A program made the translations under genes and the position numbers. A stretch of DNA of 64,000 nucleotides from Rhodobacter sp. (GTDB taxonomy: Bacteria; Pseudomonadota; Alphaproteobacteria; Rhodobacterales; Rhodobacteraceae): NCBI GenBank assembly GCA_030065095.1, contig JASJDP010000001.1, forward strand, positions 62,001-126,000, in the 5' to 3' direction. This document shows positions 42,471-50,889 of this stretch, in pieces. Each line of letters begins with the position of its first letter. Positions within the stretch are counted from its first letter, which is position 1. The notes under the pieces were generated by a model. It did no database searches. It worked only from the letters and a program-made list of their open reading frames with translations, and was not told where the DNA came from.

Positions 42471-43499
42471 ATGAGACAGTTGTTCCCCGATTGGGGATGG
42501 GACATTGCCACCCCGTCCATCATCTACTTCATGGATGGATTCCGCCGTTCGGCGCGCTTGTTTGTCGAAATCTGCGACACGCACGGCATCACGTGCAGTT
42601 ACGCTGTCAAAGCCAATCGGCACCCAAGGATCCTGGCCGCGGCGGCGCAAGAAGGTCTCGGGTTCGACATCGCCTCTCACGAAGAGTTTCGTACCATCGA
42701 CGGCCTGCGGGCGCGCGCCATCCTTGCGACCAGCCCGGGCCTGACAAAGGAAACGATGGCTGCCGTCGATGACGTGTCCGGCACCATCTTTTTTGACAAC
42801 CTCGCACAGTTCGATCTCGCGCGCGAGATCGGTCTCGATACCCGGGACCACGGTATTCGTCTGTCCATGCCGGGAGATTATGCGGCATTCGGATTCGCTG
42901 CCGGCGAGATGGCGGGCCTGCGCGACCGTGGAATTCCGGTGAAGAAGGTGCATGTGCATGCCGGCGAGTATTTCGATCAGGCGGATGTCGAAAGGCGCCT
43001 TCAACACTTGCGCGCGATCGTTGAACACGTCGACCTGGACGTGATCGATCTCGGCGGGGGCTTCGGCGTCTTGAGCAACCGTCGAGAAAGCCTTGAGACG
43101 GCACTTTCCACGATGAAACGGTTTTCGAACGAGATGGGAACGAAACTCATCATAGAACCCGGAAAGGCGATTGCGGCGCGATGCGGTTTTCTTGTCGCGA
43201 CCGTTCTGGCAAGCAAGGCAAGGCCCGAGGGTCAGGTCGTCATTATCGATTCCTCCTCTTTCAATCTGGGAGAAATGGAAGTGCGTCGATTGGCTGCGAC
43301 AAGTGCCGAGGACACGTCTTTGGTGCTGACGACGGTCATTGGCCCGACGTGTTTTGAGGGGGACATCTGGGGGCAGTTTGATCTGCCTCGGCTTGCGCCG
43401 GGGGATCGGCTGATTTTTTCGAACATGGGAGCTTACACAGCCAGCATCGCGGCAACCCTGCATGGGTTGCCAGCTCCAGGGGAACATTTCATCGACTGA
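42471..43499 (+). CDS. Fold-type-III PLP decarboxylase (ornithine/diaminopimelate decarboxylase family)
   Basis: 342 residues. PLP lysine is Lys47 in SYAVKANRHP; the phosphate-binding DLGGGFG lies at 193-199, IEPGKAIAA near 228, and the catalytic Cys294 in GPTCFEGDIW, as in ornithine decarboxylases. HVHAGEYF replaces the usual HVGSQ block. Substrate may be ornithine, lysine or diaminopimelate, or a related basic amino acid. The pairing with an arginase homologue suggests an Arg-to-Orn-to-amine sequence on free or peptide-bound residues. It starts 43 bases after the previous gene and is the last gene of the cluster. Bases 43500-43667 contain nothing recognised. Confidence 0.8.
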   Translation: MRQLFPDWGWDIATPSIIYFMDGFRRSARLFVEICDTHGITCSYAVKANRHPRILAAAAQEGLGFDIASHEEFRTIDGLRARAILATSPGLTKETMAAVDDVSGTIFFDNLAQFDLAREIGLDTRDHGIRLSMPGDYAAFGFAAGEMAGLRDRGIPVKKVHVHAGEYFDQADVERRLQHLRAIVEHVDLDVIDLGGGFGVLSNRRESLETALSTMKRFSNEMGTKLIIEPGKAIAARCGFLVATVLASKARPEGQVVIIDSSSFNLGEMEVRRLAATSAEDTSLVLTTVIGPTCFEGDIWGQFDLPRLAPGDRLIFSNMGAYTASIAATLHGLPAPGEHFID

Positions 43500-43667
43500 T
43501 GGTTTCGCAAGCGGCTGGGAAAACGCGGCCCGGGCTTTCCAGATGCCAAGACAAAAACAGACACAAGGTACTCTGATTCCGGCCCCTAGGGAACGGCGCG
43601 TCTGAACTTAGTCGGCGCTGTACGACACACCGGTCCTGCAGTCGTGTCCAAGACAGGCGGATCGCAT

Positions 43668-44540
43668 TCACGAGCTCAAGGCGCTGGCCGCTTGAGTGCG
43701 ATTGCGGACCCCAAGACGCTTGAGAATCGCGGAAACGTGCAGCTTTACGGTGCCTTCTGAAATTCGAAGCGCTTCGGCAATGCTTCTGTTGGAGGATCCT
43801 TGACGTATCAGTTCGAGGATTTCCAGTTGGCGCGCGGTCAGACGGTCCAGATCCGAGGTTTTCGGCGGTTGAGCCAACGCTCGGCCTCCCGACGCGCTGA
43901 CGAGCTCTCGGGTGGCGACGAGGGCGCGCTCGAACGACTCAAATGACTCCAGCACGCCGCCAATCGCGTGCCGCAAGTGCGGAGCCACGGACGCATCCGA
44001 CCGTTCGTTCAACGCCGACACCGCATCGCGCAATTGCGCCAGCGGGGCGAGCAGGTCGTTGGCGGCGATATATGAGAACCGACCTTCGGCCACTTCGTTT
44101 CGCCGTGCCTCCTGCAGCGCCCGGTCGAGCGCTTCGAGCGCCTCGCGCCGGTCGGTGACGTCCAGCGCGACGCCGTCCCAGATCGTGGTGCCATCGTCCA
44201 GACGCCGCGGCTGACCGAGTGAGCGCACCCACTTGAACCCGCCATCCGGCGAGGCCACCCGAACCTCTTCATCCAGCGGCGTCAGGTGTTTGGCCGAATG
44301 CTCCAATGCCGCGACGAACCGTGGCCGGTCGGCATCGTGAATCCATCCGTGGTCGACCGCGTCCAACGCCATCAGAGCTTTGGGATCCAGGCCAAACGAG
44401 GTCTGCACGCCCGCACTGACATAGGCGTAACGGTATTTTCCGTCCGGCGTTCTCAGCCTCTGCATCGTGTGGCCGGGAAACCGGCCATCCAGCAGATCGG
44501 CCACGTGGCTGACTTGGCCATGCTCAAAGTCATGATTCAT
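43668..44540 (-). CDS. PAS domain LuxR-family transcriptional regulator
   Basis: 290 residues. A PAS/PAC sensor covers about 20-135 (TPDGKYRYAYVSAGVQTSFG, then VRVASPDGGFKWVRSLGQ and GVALDVTDRREALEALD). A helical linker follows, and a GerE/LuxR DNA-binding domain at 228-288 (LTARQLEILELIRQGSSNRS, then GTVKLHVSAILKRLGV). It is divergent from the BKACE operon, with a 116-base AT-rich gap that carries repeated ATATAACTT motifs, so it is the probable regulator of that operon. The ligand of the PAS domain is unknown. Confidence 0.87.
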   Translation of the reverse strand: MNHDFEHGQVSHVADLLDGRFPGHTMQRLRTPDGKYRYAYVSAGVQTSFGLDPKALMALDAVDHGWIHDADRPRFVAALEHSAKHLTPLDEEVRVASPDGGFKWVRSLGQPRRLDDGTTIWDGVALDVTDRREALEALDRALQEARRNEVAEGRFSYIAANDLLAPLAQLRDAVSALNERSDASVAPHLRHAIGGVLESFESFERALVATRELVSASGGRALAQPPKTSDLDRLTARQLEILELIRQGSSNRSIAEALRISEGTVKLHVSAILKRLGVRNRTQAASALSS

Positions 44541-44589
44541 ATAACTTAAGATATACTTTCTTCATAAAATGACAAGAGATATATAACTT
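44539..44589. promoter_or_regulatory. AT-rich repeated motif in the divergent regulator/operon promoter
   Basis: ATATAACTT occurs at 44539-44547 and again at 44581-44589, 42 bases apart (about four helical turns). The first copy is part of an imperfect palindrome centred on CTTAAG (44545-44550). The stretch is far more AT-rich than its surroundings. Probable site for the LuxR-type regulator; the first copy overlaps that gene's start codon, compatible with autoregulation. Confidence 0.4.
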
Positions 44590-44656
44590 TTGTTGTAACC
44601 TTGAGAGGAATCGGTCTATGTCTTTGCGAAAGCAGCGACCAACGCTGGGGAGGAAC

Positions 44657-45559
44657 ATGGCCGACAAGATCATCATCGAGGCGCGCGTGAATGAACTCGC
44701 GACCCGGAAAGGCAACCCTCATGTGCCGTTCCTGCCTGCCGAGATCATCGCCGATGCCAAGGCCTGTTATGATTCCGGCGCGGCGATCGTGCACTATCAC
44801 GGACGCACCGCCGATGGCGTGCCGGAACATGCGCCCGAGTTCTACTTGGAAACGAATGCCGGCATCCGCGCTCAGTCCGACATTCTGATCCACCCAACGC
44901 TTGGTTACGTGGCCAACGAGGCCGATGCGATGGGACGGTTCGCGGCTGTCGAAGAGATGATGAAGGCGCCCGAGACGGCGCCGGATTTCGCACCGATGGA
45001 TACCGGCAGCGTGAATGTCGACTGGTGGAACGCGGAAGAACGACGCTACGACACGACAGAGCTGATCTACAAGAACTCGACCGGCACATTGATGCACTTC
45101 GCCGAGCGTATCGCGCATCATGGTCTGAAACCCTATCTGGTCAGCTGGAACGTCAGTTTCACCCGCCAGATCGAGCAATTTCTCAAGATGGGCGTGCTGA
45201 CCGAGCCCGCCTATATCTGCTTTTGCATGACCGACGAGATCATCTTCGCCGGCCATCCCGGCACAACCGCCGGGCTCGATGCGCATACCGCCTTCCTGCC
45301 AAAGGGTTTCCGCTGTGTTTGGACGGTGGTGAACTACAAGGGCGATCTCTTTGAACTGACCGACAAGATCATCCGCGAGGGCGGGCATGTCTCTATCGGT
45401 CTGGGCGACTACGCCTACACCGACGGCGCGCGGCACATGACGAATGCCGAAGTCATCGAGAAGATCGCGGTCCAGGCCCGCTCGCTGGGGCGCGAGCCGG
45501 CCAGCGTTGCCGAAACCCGGGCGATCCTTGAGATGCCGACGGTGAAAATCGCGGCCTGA
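44657..45559 (+). CDS. BKACE / DUF849 beta-keto acid cleavage enzyme
   Basis: 300 residues. This TIM-barrel zinc family condenses a beta-keto acid with acetyl-CoA to give acetoacetate and a new acyl-CoA. Visible marks are the N-terminal IIIEARVNE, metal-binding HYH in AAIVHYHGR (near 45-52), DTGSVNVDWW, and the C-terminal VSIGLGDYAYTDGARHMTNAEVIE block. ATG at 44657 is preceded by GGGAGG; an in-frame ATG at 44618 lacks this. First gene of the seven-gene catabolic operon. The keto acid is unknown. Confidence 0.88.
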   Translation: MADKIIIEARVNELATRKGNPHVPFLPAEIIADAKACYDSGAAIVHYHGRTADGVPEHAPEFYLETNAGIRAQSDILIHPTLGYVANEADAMGRFAAVEEMMKAPETAPDFAPMDTGSVNVDWWNAEERRYDTTELIYKNSTGTLMHFAERIAHHGLKPYLVSWNVSFTRQIEQFLKMGVLTEPAYICFCMTDEIIFAGHPGTTAGLDAHTAFLPKGFRCVWTVVNYKGDLFELTDKIIREGGHVSIGLGDYAYTDGARHMTNAEVIEKIAVQARSLGREPASVAETRAILEMPTVKIAA

Positions 45560-45594
45560 GCCGCACCAGAACCGATCAGATGGGAGGAGTCATT

Positions 45595-46602
45595 ATGACA
45601 ATGAAATCGGCTTTGATGGGCGCGGCGGCATGCCTCGCCATGACCGGGGCGGTTTCGGCCGAAACGTTCAAGATGCAAACGTTCCTCGGTGCGAACGCCT
45701 CGACGACAAAGGCCTTCGAGGCAATGGCGGCGCAGCTTGCCGACGACACCGGAGGCGCAATCGAAATCGAAGTTCTGCCGGCGCGTGCGGTTGTCGGCGC
45801 GGGCGACACGATCGATGCGATCCAGAACGGGCTGCTGGACGGGCAATACACCGCGCCGTCGTACTTTGCGGGCAAGGACGCCGCGTTGGGCGTGCTGGGA
45901 GATACGCTGGCAGCCTATCCCGACAGCGCGACGCGCGACCGCTGGTTTTCCGAGGGCGGCGGGCTCGATCTGGCGCGCGCGCTCTACGCGAAATACGATC
46001 TGCACTTCATCTGCCCGGTCTATTGGCCGCCCGAACAGATCCCCTCGAAGGTCGAGATCAACGGCGTGGCCGGATTGGACGGCCTGAAGATGCGCGCGCC
46101 GGGCGGGCTGGCATCCGATCTTCTAAGCCAAGCCGGGGCCTCGCTGGTGACAATGGGCGTCGGCGAAAGCGTTACCGCGATGGAAACCGGCGCGCTCGAC
46201 GCCACCGACCTGGCCAACGTCGCGCTCAATGTCGCGCTCGGGATGCACAACCAGGCCAAGTACTCGGTGCTGGCACGGCATTCGATGGCGGTGACGGAAA
46301 TGAGTGTCTCGAAGGCGAAGTGGGACGCCCTGTCGGCGGACGATCAAGCCAAGTTCGAGACCGCCTGCAACGCGATGTCCGATGGGCTACGGACCACCTT
46401 GAGCGACGAGGACATGTCTGCCGAGATGACGGCCAAGACCGAACTGGGCGTGACGTTCCTTGAGTTCGGCGAAGAAGATGCGGCTGCCTTCCGGTCCATG
46501 ACGGCGGATGTCTGGAACGACTGGGGGGCGAAATCGTCGGATGCCCAGGCGGTCGTCGACAGCCACAAGGCGTTCATGGCGTCTATCGGCCTGACCAACT
46601 GA
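45595..46602 (+). CDS. TRAP transporter substrate-binding protein (DctP family)
   Basis: 335 residues. Signal peptide about 1-22 ending AVSA. The DctP fold is shown by GLKMRAPGGLASDLLSQAGA near 160-180, where the conserved Arg usually binds the substrate carboxylate, and by MGVGESVTAMETGALDATD. It delivers an organic acid to the membrane subunits that follow. GGGAGGAG lies 5-12 bases before the ATG at 45595. Ligand probably a 2-oxo or other carboxylate, given the enzymes in the operon. Confidence 0.9.
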   Translation: MTMKSALMGAAACLAMTGAVSAETFKMQTFLGANASTTKAFEAMAAQLADDTGGAIEIEVLPARAVVGAGDTIDAIQNGLLDGQYTAPSYFAGKDAALGVLGDTLAAYPDSATRDRWFSEGGGLDLARALYAKYDLHFICPVYWPPEQIPSKVEINGVAGLDGLKMRAPGGLASDLLSQAGASLVTMGVGESVTAMETGALDATDLANVALNVALGMHNQAKYSVLARHSMAVTEMSVSKAKWDALSADDQAKFETACNAMSDGLRTTLSDEDMSAEMTAKTELGVTFLEFGEEDAAAFRSMTADVWNDWGAKSSDAQAVVDSHKAFMASIGLTN

Positions 46603-46640
46603 AGCGAGGGGCCGGCCCGTTTTGGCCGGTCAAACCCAGG

Positions 46641-47129
46641 ATGCAGCTTCTCGACCGTCTTGCGCTTTGGCTTGGCCGGATGACGGCTTGGTGCTTCGCC
46701 GCGATCGTTTTGATCATGGTCTACGAAGTCGTCGCCCGGTATGCCATGAACGCGCCAACCACCTGGGCGCACGAAACCTCGGTACTTCTGGCGAGCTTTG
46801 CTTTCGTCTTCGGCGGCGCGTTCTGCATGGCCGAAGGCACACATATGCGCATCACGCTGTTGGTCGAGAACCGGCCCGGGCTGGCACAGCTATCGGAATG
46901 GCTCTCTCTCGGCGTCGGTGCGATATATCTCGGCGGTCTGACCTTTGCCGCGTGGCGCATGGCGGAAAAGGCGATCTGGCGGTTTTCGTTGTCCGGGACA
47001 TGGGACCCCGAGCGGTCGGGCAGCACGCTGAACTCTCCGCTGCCGAGTTACCTCAAGGCCCTGCTCTTTGTCGGCTGTTCGCTGTTTCTGCTTCTGATCC
47101 TGCGCCGGTTGCTGCCGGTCCGGCGCTGA
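46641..47129 (+). CDS. TRAP transporter small permease (DctQ)
   Basis: 162 residues with four helices (about 15-33, 47-65, 85-105, 130-150). Motifs VIMVYEVVARYAMNAPTTWAHE and FVFGGAFCMAEGTHMRI are characteristic of the Q subunit. It joins binding protein and large subunit. The stop overlaps the large-subunit ATG as TGATG. Confidence 0.9.
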   Translation: MQLLDRLALWLGRMTAWCFAAIVLIMVYEVVARYAMNAPTTWAHETSVLLASFAFVFGGAFCMAEGTHMRITLLVENRPGLAQLSEWLSLGVGAIYLGGLTFAAWRMAEKAIWRFSLSGTWDPERSGSTLNSPLPSYLKALLFVGCSLFLLLILRRLLPVRR

Positions 47130-48445
47130 TGGACATCGCGACGGCGACATTTGTGATCCTGGCGGCCATGGCGGGCCTTTTGATCTTCGGTGTGCCGCTC
47201 GCTTTCGTCTCGGGCGCAATCGCCGTCGTTCTGGCCGTCACGCAATTCGGCTGGAACGCGCTTTTCATCGTGGGCAGCCGGACCGTCGACTTTCTGGACA
47301 CCTTTGCCCTGGTCGCGGTGCCTATGTTCGTGCTGATGGCCTCGATCATGGAGAAATCCGGCGTGGCGCGGGACCTCTACCGCGCCTTTCATGTATGGGC
47401 AGGCAGCGTCAGCGGCGGGATCGGCGTGGTGACGACATTCGTCGCGGTGATCCTGGGCGCGACGACCGGGATCATCGGCGGCGAGATCGTGCTCTTGGGC
47501 CTGATCGCGCTCCCGCAGATGCTGGCGCTCGGCTATGATCGCAAACTGGCGATCGGCACGATTACCGCCGGCGGCTCGCTTGGCACGATGATCCCGCCGT
47601 CGATCATCCTGATCTTCTACGGGCTCACCGCCGAGGTCTCGATCTCGCACCTGTTCTTGGCAACGCTCATGCCGGGGCTCATGCTGGCGAGCTTCTACAT
47701 CGCCTACACCCTGATCCGCTGCGGCCGAAATCCGGCGATGGGACCGGCGCTCCGGCCGGAAGAGCGCGACATGCCACTGGGCGAAAAGCTTGCGCTCTTC
47801 AAGGGTGTGATCCTGCCGCTCGGCGTGGCGGGCAGCGTGCTGGTCTCGATCTATGCCGGATTTGCCTCGATCACCGAAAGCGCCGCACTGGGCGCCTTTG
47901 GCGCCGCCGTCGCAGCCTGGGTGCGCAATGAATTCAGCCTCACGATGCTGCGCGCGGTGCTGGAACAGGCGCTTCGAACCTGTGGCATGGTTTTCTGGCT
48001 GGTCTTCGGGACCAACGCCCTGATCGGGGTTTACAACCTGATGGGCGGAATAACCTTCGCCTCCGAGGTCCTGGCCGGGGTCAGCCAGGAGCCCGCGGTC
48101 ATCCTGGCGGTGATGATTGGCGTCTTTGCCCTGCTTGGCTTCTTCATCGACTGGATCGGCATTCTGTTTCTGACCATGCCGATTTTTCTGCCGGTGCTCA
48201 CCCAGCTTGGATACGATCCGATCTGGTTCGGCATCGTCTTTAACCTGTCGATGCAGATCGCCTATCTGACGCCGCCGTTCGGCCCGGCCTGCTTCTATCT
48301 CAAAGGCGCGGCGGGCGACAGCGTATCGCTGCAAGAGATCTTCGCCGCACAGTGGCCTTTCATCGGCCTGCAGGTTCTGGCGCTGCTGATCGTCGTCCTG
48401 TGGCCGGACCTGTCGCTCTGGCTGCCGCTGCTGGTTTACGGGTGA
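47129..48445 (+). CDS. TRAP transporter large permease (DctM)
   Basis: 438 residues with about twelve helices. Typical motifs are AVPMFVLMASIMEKSGVARD, the re-entrant loop GGSLGTMIPPSIILIFYGL near 148-166, and NLSMQIAYLTPPFGPACFYLKG near the C-terminus. It forms the Na+-coupled transport channel with the Q subunit. ATG at 47129 is fixed by TGATG coupling; longer frames upstream belong to other readings. The E1 gene follows after four bases. Confidence 0.92.
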   Translation: MDIATATFVILAAMAGLLIFGVPLAFVSGAIAVVLAVTQFGWNALFIVGSRTVDFLDTFALVAVPMFVLMASIMEKSGVARDLYRAFHVWAGSVSGGIGVVTTFVAVILGATTGIIGGEIVLLGLIALPQMLALGYDRKLAIGTITAGGSLGTMIPPSIILIFYGLTAEVSISHLFLATLMPGLMLASFYIAYTLIRCGRNPAMGPALRPEERDMPLGEKLALFKGVILPLGVAGSVLVSIYAGFASITESAALGAFGAAVAAWVRNEFSLTMLRAVLEQALRTCGMVFWLVFGTNALIGVYNLMGGITFASEVLAGVSQEPAVILAVMIGVFALLGFFIDWIGILFLTMPIFLPVLTQLGYDPIWFGIVFNLSMQIAYLTPPFGPACFYLKGAAGDSVSLQEIFAAQWPFIGLQVLALLIVVLWPDLSLWLPLLVYG

Positions 48446-48449
48446 TGCG

Positions 48450-50480
48450 ATGGCCGACGTAACGATCCTCGAAACGCTCGCGCCGCGGCCGCCATCGAAC
48501 AGGCTGAGCGCCGACGCCCTGCGCGAAGCGCTCAGGATGATGCTGCGCATCCGGCAATTCGAGACCCGTGCGAAAGAGCTTTTCCTGCAAGGCGTCATCA
48601 AGGGCACGGCGCATTCGAGCATCGGGCAGGAAGCCATCGCCGCCGGGGCGTGCCGGGCGCTTTTGCCGGGCGATTTCGTGATGACCCATCATCGGGGGCA
48701 TGGCCACACCATTGCGAAGGGCGCCGATATCGGACGCATGTTTGCCGAACTGATGGGCAAGGCCGACGGCTATTGCGCGGGTCTCGGCGGCTCGATGCAT
48801 ATCGCCGATTTCGACACCAATGTGCTTGGCGCAAACGGCATCGTGGGGGCCGGCATGGGCCTCGCCACGGGCGCCGCGCTCGCCGAACAGTTGAACGGAA
48901 CCGGCCATATCGGCGTGGCGTTCTTCGGCGACGGGGCGGCGAATGAGGGCCTTTTTCACGAGGCCATGAACCTTGCGGCGATCTGGCGGCTGCCGCTGAT
49001 CTTTTTTTGCGAGAACAACCAGTACGGCCTGACCACGGCGACCGACACCGTCACAGCCGGGCCGTCGATCGCGGCCCGCGGAAACGCCTATGGCGTGCCC
49101 AACACGCGGATTGACGGCAACGATATCGGTGCCGTCTTCGACGCGGTCGAACGCGCTGCGCTGCGCGCCCGCGCGGGCGAAGGCCCAACCCTGATCGAGG
49201 CGCTGACCTACCGCTGGGACGATCACTCGATGCGCGCCAATCTGCCGGCCCATCGCAGCGAAGGCGAAGATCAGGCCTGGAGGTCCGCCGATCCGGTTGG
49301 GCGGCTTGCCGACGCGCTGCGGGAGGCGGGCGATCTGGATGCCGCAGGTCTGGACGCGATGGCGTCCGATGTCGCCGCCGAGATCGAGGCCGCCATCGAC
49401 TGGGCCAAGGACCGCCCGGACCCCGACCTTGTGTCGGCTCAGGACCTGGTTACGCCGCCCCGGTCCCGGCCAAGCCCGGCCGAACCATCGCCCGGCGACC
49501 GCCGCATCACCTATCGCGAAGCGATCAACGAGGCCTTTCATCAAGAAATGGCCCGGGACGGCGACGTGATCCTGCTGGGCGAGGATATCGCCAAGACCGG
49601 GGGCATCTTCGGTCTCACACCCGGGCTTTGCGACCGTTTCGGGCCGGACCGCGTACGCGACACGCCGATTTCCGAGGGCGCGATCTCAACCTGCGGCGTG
49701 GGCGCGGCGATGCGCGGCAAGCGCGTCGTCGTCGAAGCGCAGCTTTGGGATTTTGTGACGCTCATGATGGACGCCATCGTCAATCAGGCAGCCAAGGCGC
49801 GGTTCATGCTCGGCGGCAAGGCACGTGTGCCCATCGTCTTTCGCGGCCCGCAGGGCGCAGGGATCCGTCTGGCCGCACAGCATTGCCAATCGCTGGAATC
49901 ACTCTTCGCCAATATCCCCGGGCTCGAAATCTACGCGCCCGCCGGTGCCTATGACGCCAAGGGGCTGATGGCCTCGGCGATCCGTTCGGACACGCCGGTC
50001 GTCTTTCTGGAGCACAAGCTGCTCTATCTGGGCTCTGCGCAGCCGGTGCCCGAGCAGTGCTACACAATCGAGCCCGGCCGCGCCCGGATCGTGCGTGAGG
50101 GCGGGGACTGCACGGTGATCGCGACCCTCGCCATGGTCGACCGCGCAGCGCAGGCGGCCGATCTGCTGGCCAAGGAGGGGATCGAGGTCGAGATCATCGA
50201 TCCGCGTACGCTGAAGCCGTTCGATCTGGACACCTGTGCCGGCAGCCTGCGCAAGACCAACCGCGCCGTCGTCGTGCACGAGGCGCCGGTCTTCGGTGGA
50301 TTTGGCGGCGAGATCGCGGCCAGTCTGACGTCGGCCGCCTTCGACTGGCTCGACGCCCCCGTCGCCCGGGTCGGCGCGCCGGAGATGCCGGTGCCCTACA
50401 ACGACCGGCTGGAGCGCGAGTTCATGCCGGATGCCAGGGATATCGCCGCGGCCGTCAGGGCCGTCTGTTACAGGAGCTGA
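48450..50480 (+). CDS. Thiamine-dependent 2-oxoacid dehydrogenase E1, alpha and beta subunits fused
   Basis: 676 residues. Residues 20-335 form E1-alpha, with the ThDP-binding motif GDGAANEG (160-167) ending near ENNQYG (about 190). Residues 350-676 form E1-beta (RITYREAINEAFHQEMARDG, ILLGEDIAKTGGIFG, VFRGPQGAG). The join at about 336-350 is Pro-rich (TPPRSRPSPAEPSPGDRR). The family includes pyruvate, acetoin and branched-chain E1 enzymes. No E2 or E3 gene is nearby, so it must borrow them or act as a stand-alone decarboxylase. It lies four bases after the TRAP permease gene. Confidence 0.9.
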   Translation: MADVTILETLAPRPPSNRLSADALREALRMMLRIRQFETRAKELFLQGVIKGTAHSSIGQEAIAAGACRALLPGDFVMTHHRGHGHTIAKGADIGRMFAELMGKADGYCAGLGGSMHIADFDTNVLGANGIVGAGMGLATGAALAEQLNGTGHIGVAFFGDGAANEGLFHEAMNLAAIWRLPLIFFCENNQYGLTTATDTVTAGPSIAARGNAYGVPNTRIDGNDIGAVFDAVERAALRARAGEGPTLIEALTYRWDDHSMRANLPAHRSEGEDQAWRSADPVGRLADALREAGDLDAAGLDAMASDVAAEIEAAIDWAKDRPDPDLVSAQDLVTPPRSRPSPAEPSPGDRRITYREAINEAFHQEMARDGDVILLGEDIAKTGGIFGLTPGLCDRFGPDRVRDTPISEGAISTCGVGAAMRGKRVVVEAQLWDFVTLMMDAIVNQAAKARFMLGGKARVPIVFRGPQGAGIRLAAQHCQSLESLFANIPGLEIYAPAGAYDAKGLMASAIRSDTPVVFLEHKLLYLGSAQPVPEQCYTIEPGRARIVREGGDCTVIATLAMVDRAAQAADLLAKEGIEVEIIDPRTLKPFDLDTCAGSLRKTNRAVVVHEAPVFGGFGGEIAASLTSAAFDWLDAPVARVGAPEMPVPYNDRLEREFMPDARDIAAAVRAVCYRS

Positions 50481-50484
50481 CACC

Positions 50485-50889
50485 ATGCCCGAACGCAAGG
50501 TCATCATCCCGCCGGGGATGGAGAACATCTACGACACCTATCACTACGCTCCCGGCATTCTGGTGGGCGACACGCTGTACCTTTCGGGCCAGGTCGGCCG
50601 CAACGAGGCCCTCGACGTCGTCGAGGGGACCGAAGCCCAATTCGCGCAAGCCTTCGAGAATGTCGGCAAGGTGCTCAAGGCCGCCGGCGCCACATTCGAC
50701 GACGTGGTCGAGTTGGAGACCTGGTTCGCCGACGACATGGCGGATCTGAAGACGTTCATGGCCGTCAAGGACCGCTACTTTGCCAACCGTTTTCCGACCT
50801 GGACCGGCTTTGCAGTCAAGGGATTTTCGATGCCGGGCATTCTGGTCGAAATAAAATGCAAGGCCGTGCTGGGCCTTGGCGACGCATGA
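50485..50889 (+). CDS. RidA-family (YjgF/UK114) protein
   Basis: 134 residues, single RidA domain: LYLSGQVGRNEALDVVEGT, AQFAQAFENVGKVLKAAGAT and the C-terminal GILVEIKCKAVL with the Glu of the active site. It lacks the Arg found in canonical RidA imine deaminases at the expected VEI position (IKCKAV), so the activity may differ. ATG at 50485 has CAGGAG upstream. Such proteins often sit in catabolic operons and remove reactive enamine or imine by-products. ATGA overlap with the aldolase. Confidence 0.87.
   Translation: MPERKVIIPPGMENIYDTYHYAPGILVGDTLYLSGQVGRNEALDVVEGTEAQFAQAFENVGKVLKAAGATFDDVVELETWFADDMADLKTFMAVKDRYFANRFPTWTGFAVKGFSMPGILVEIKCKAVLGLGDA

Noticed and set aside
42114-43487. 457-residue minus-strand frame
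   Set aside because: Antisense to the PLP decarboxylase, whose active-site motifs are intact.
47048-48637. 529-residue minus-strand frame
   Set aside because: Shadow of the TRAP large permease; composition is typical of antisense frames.
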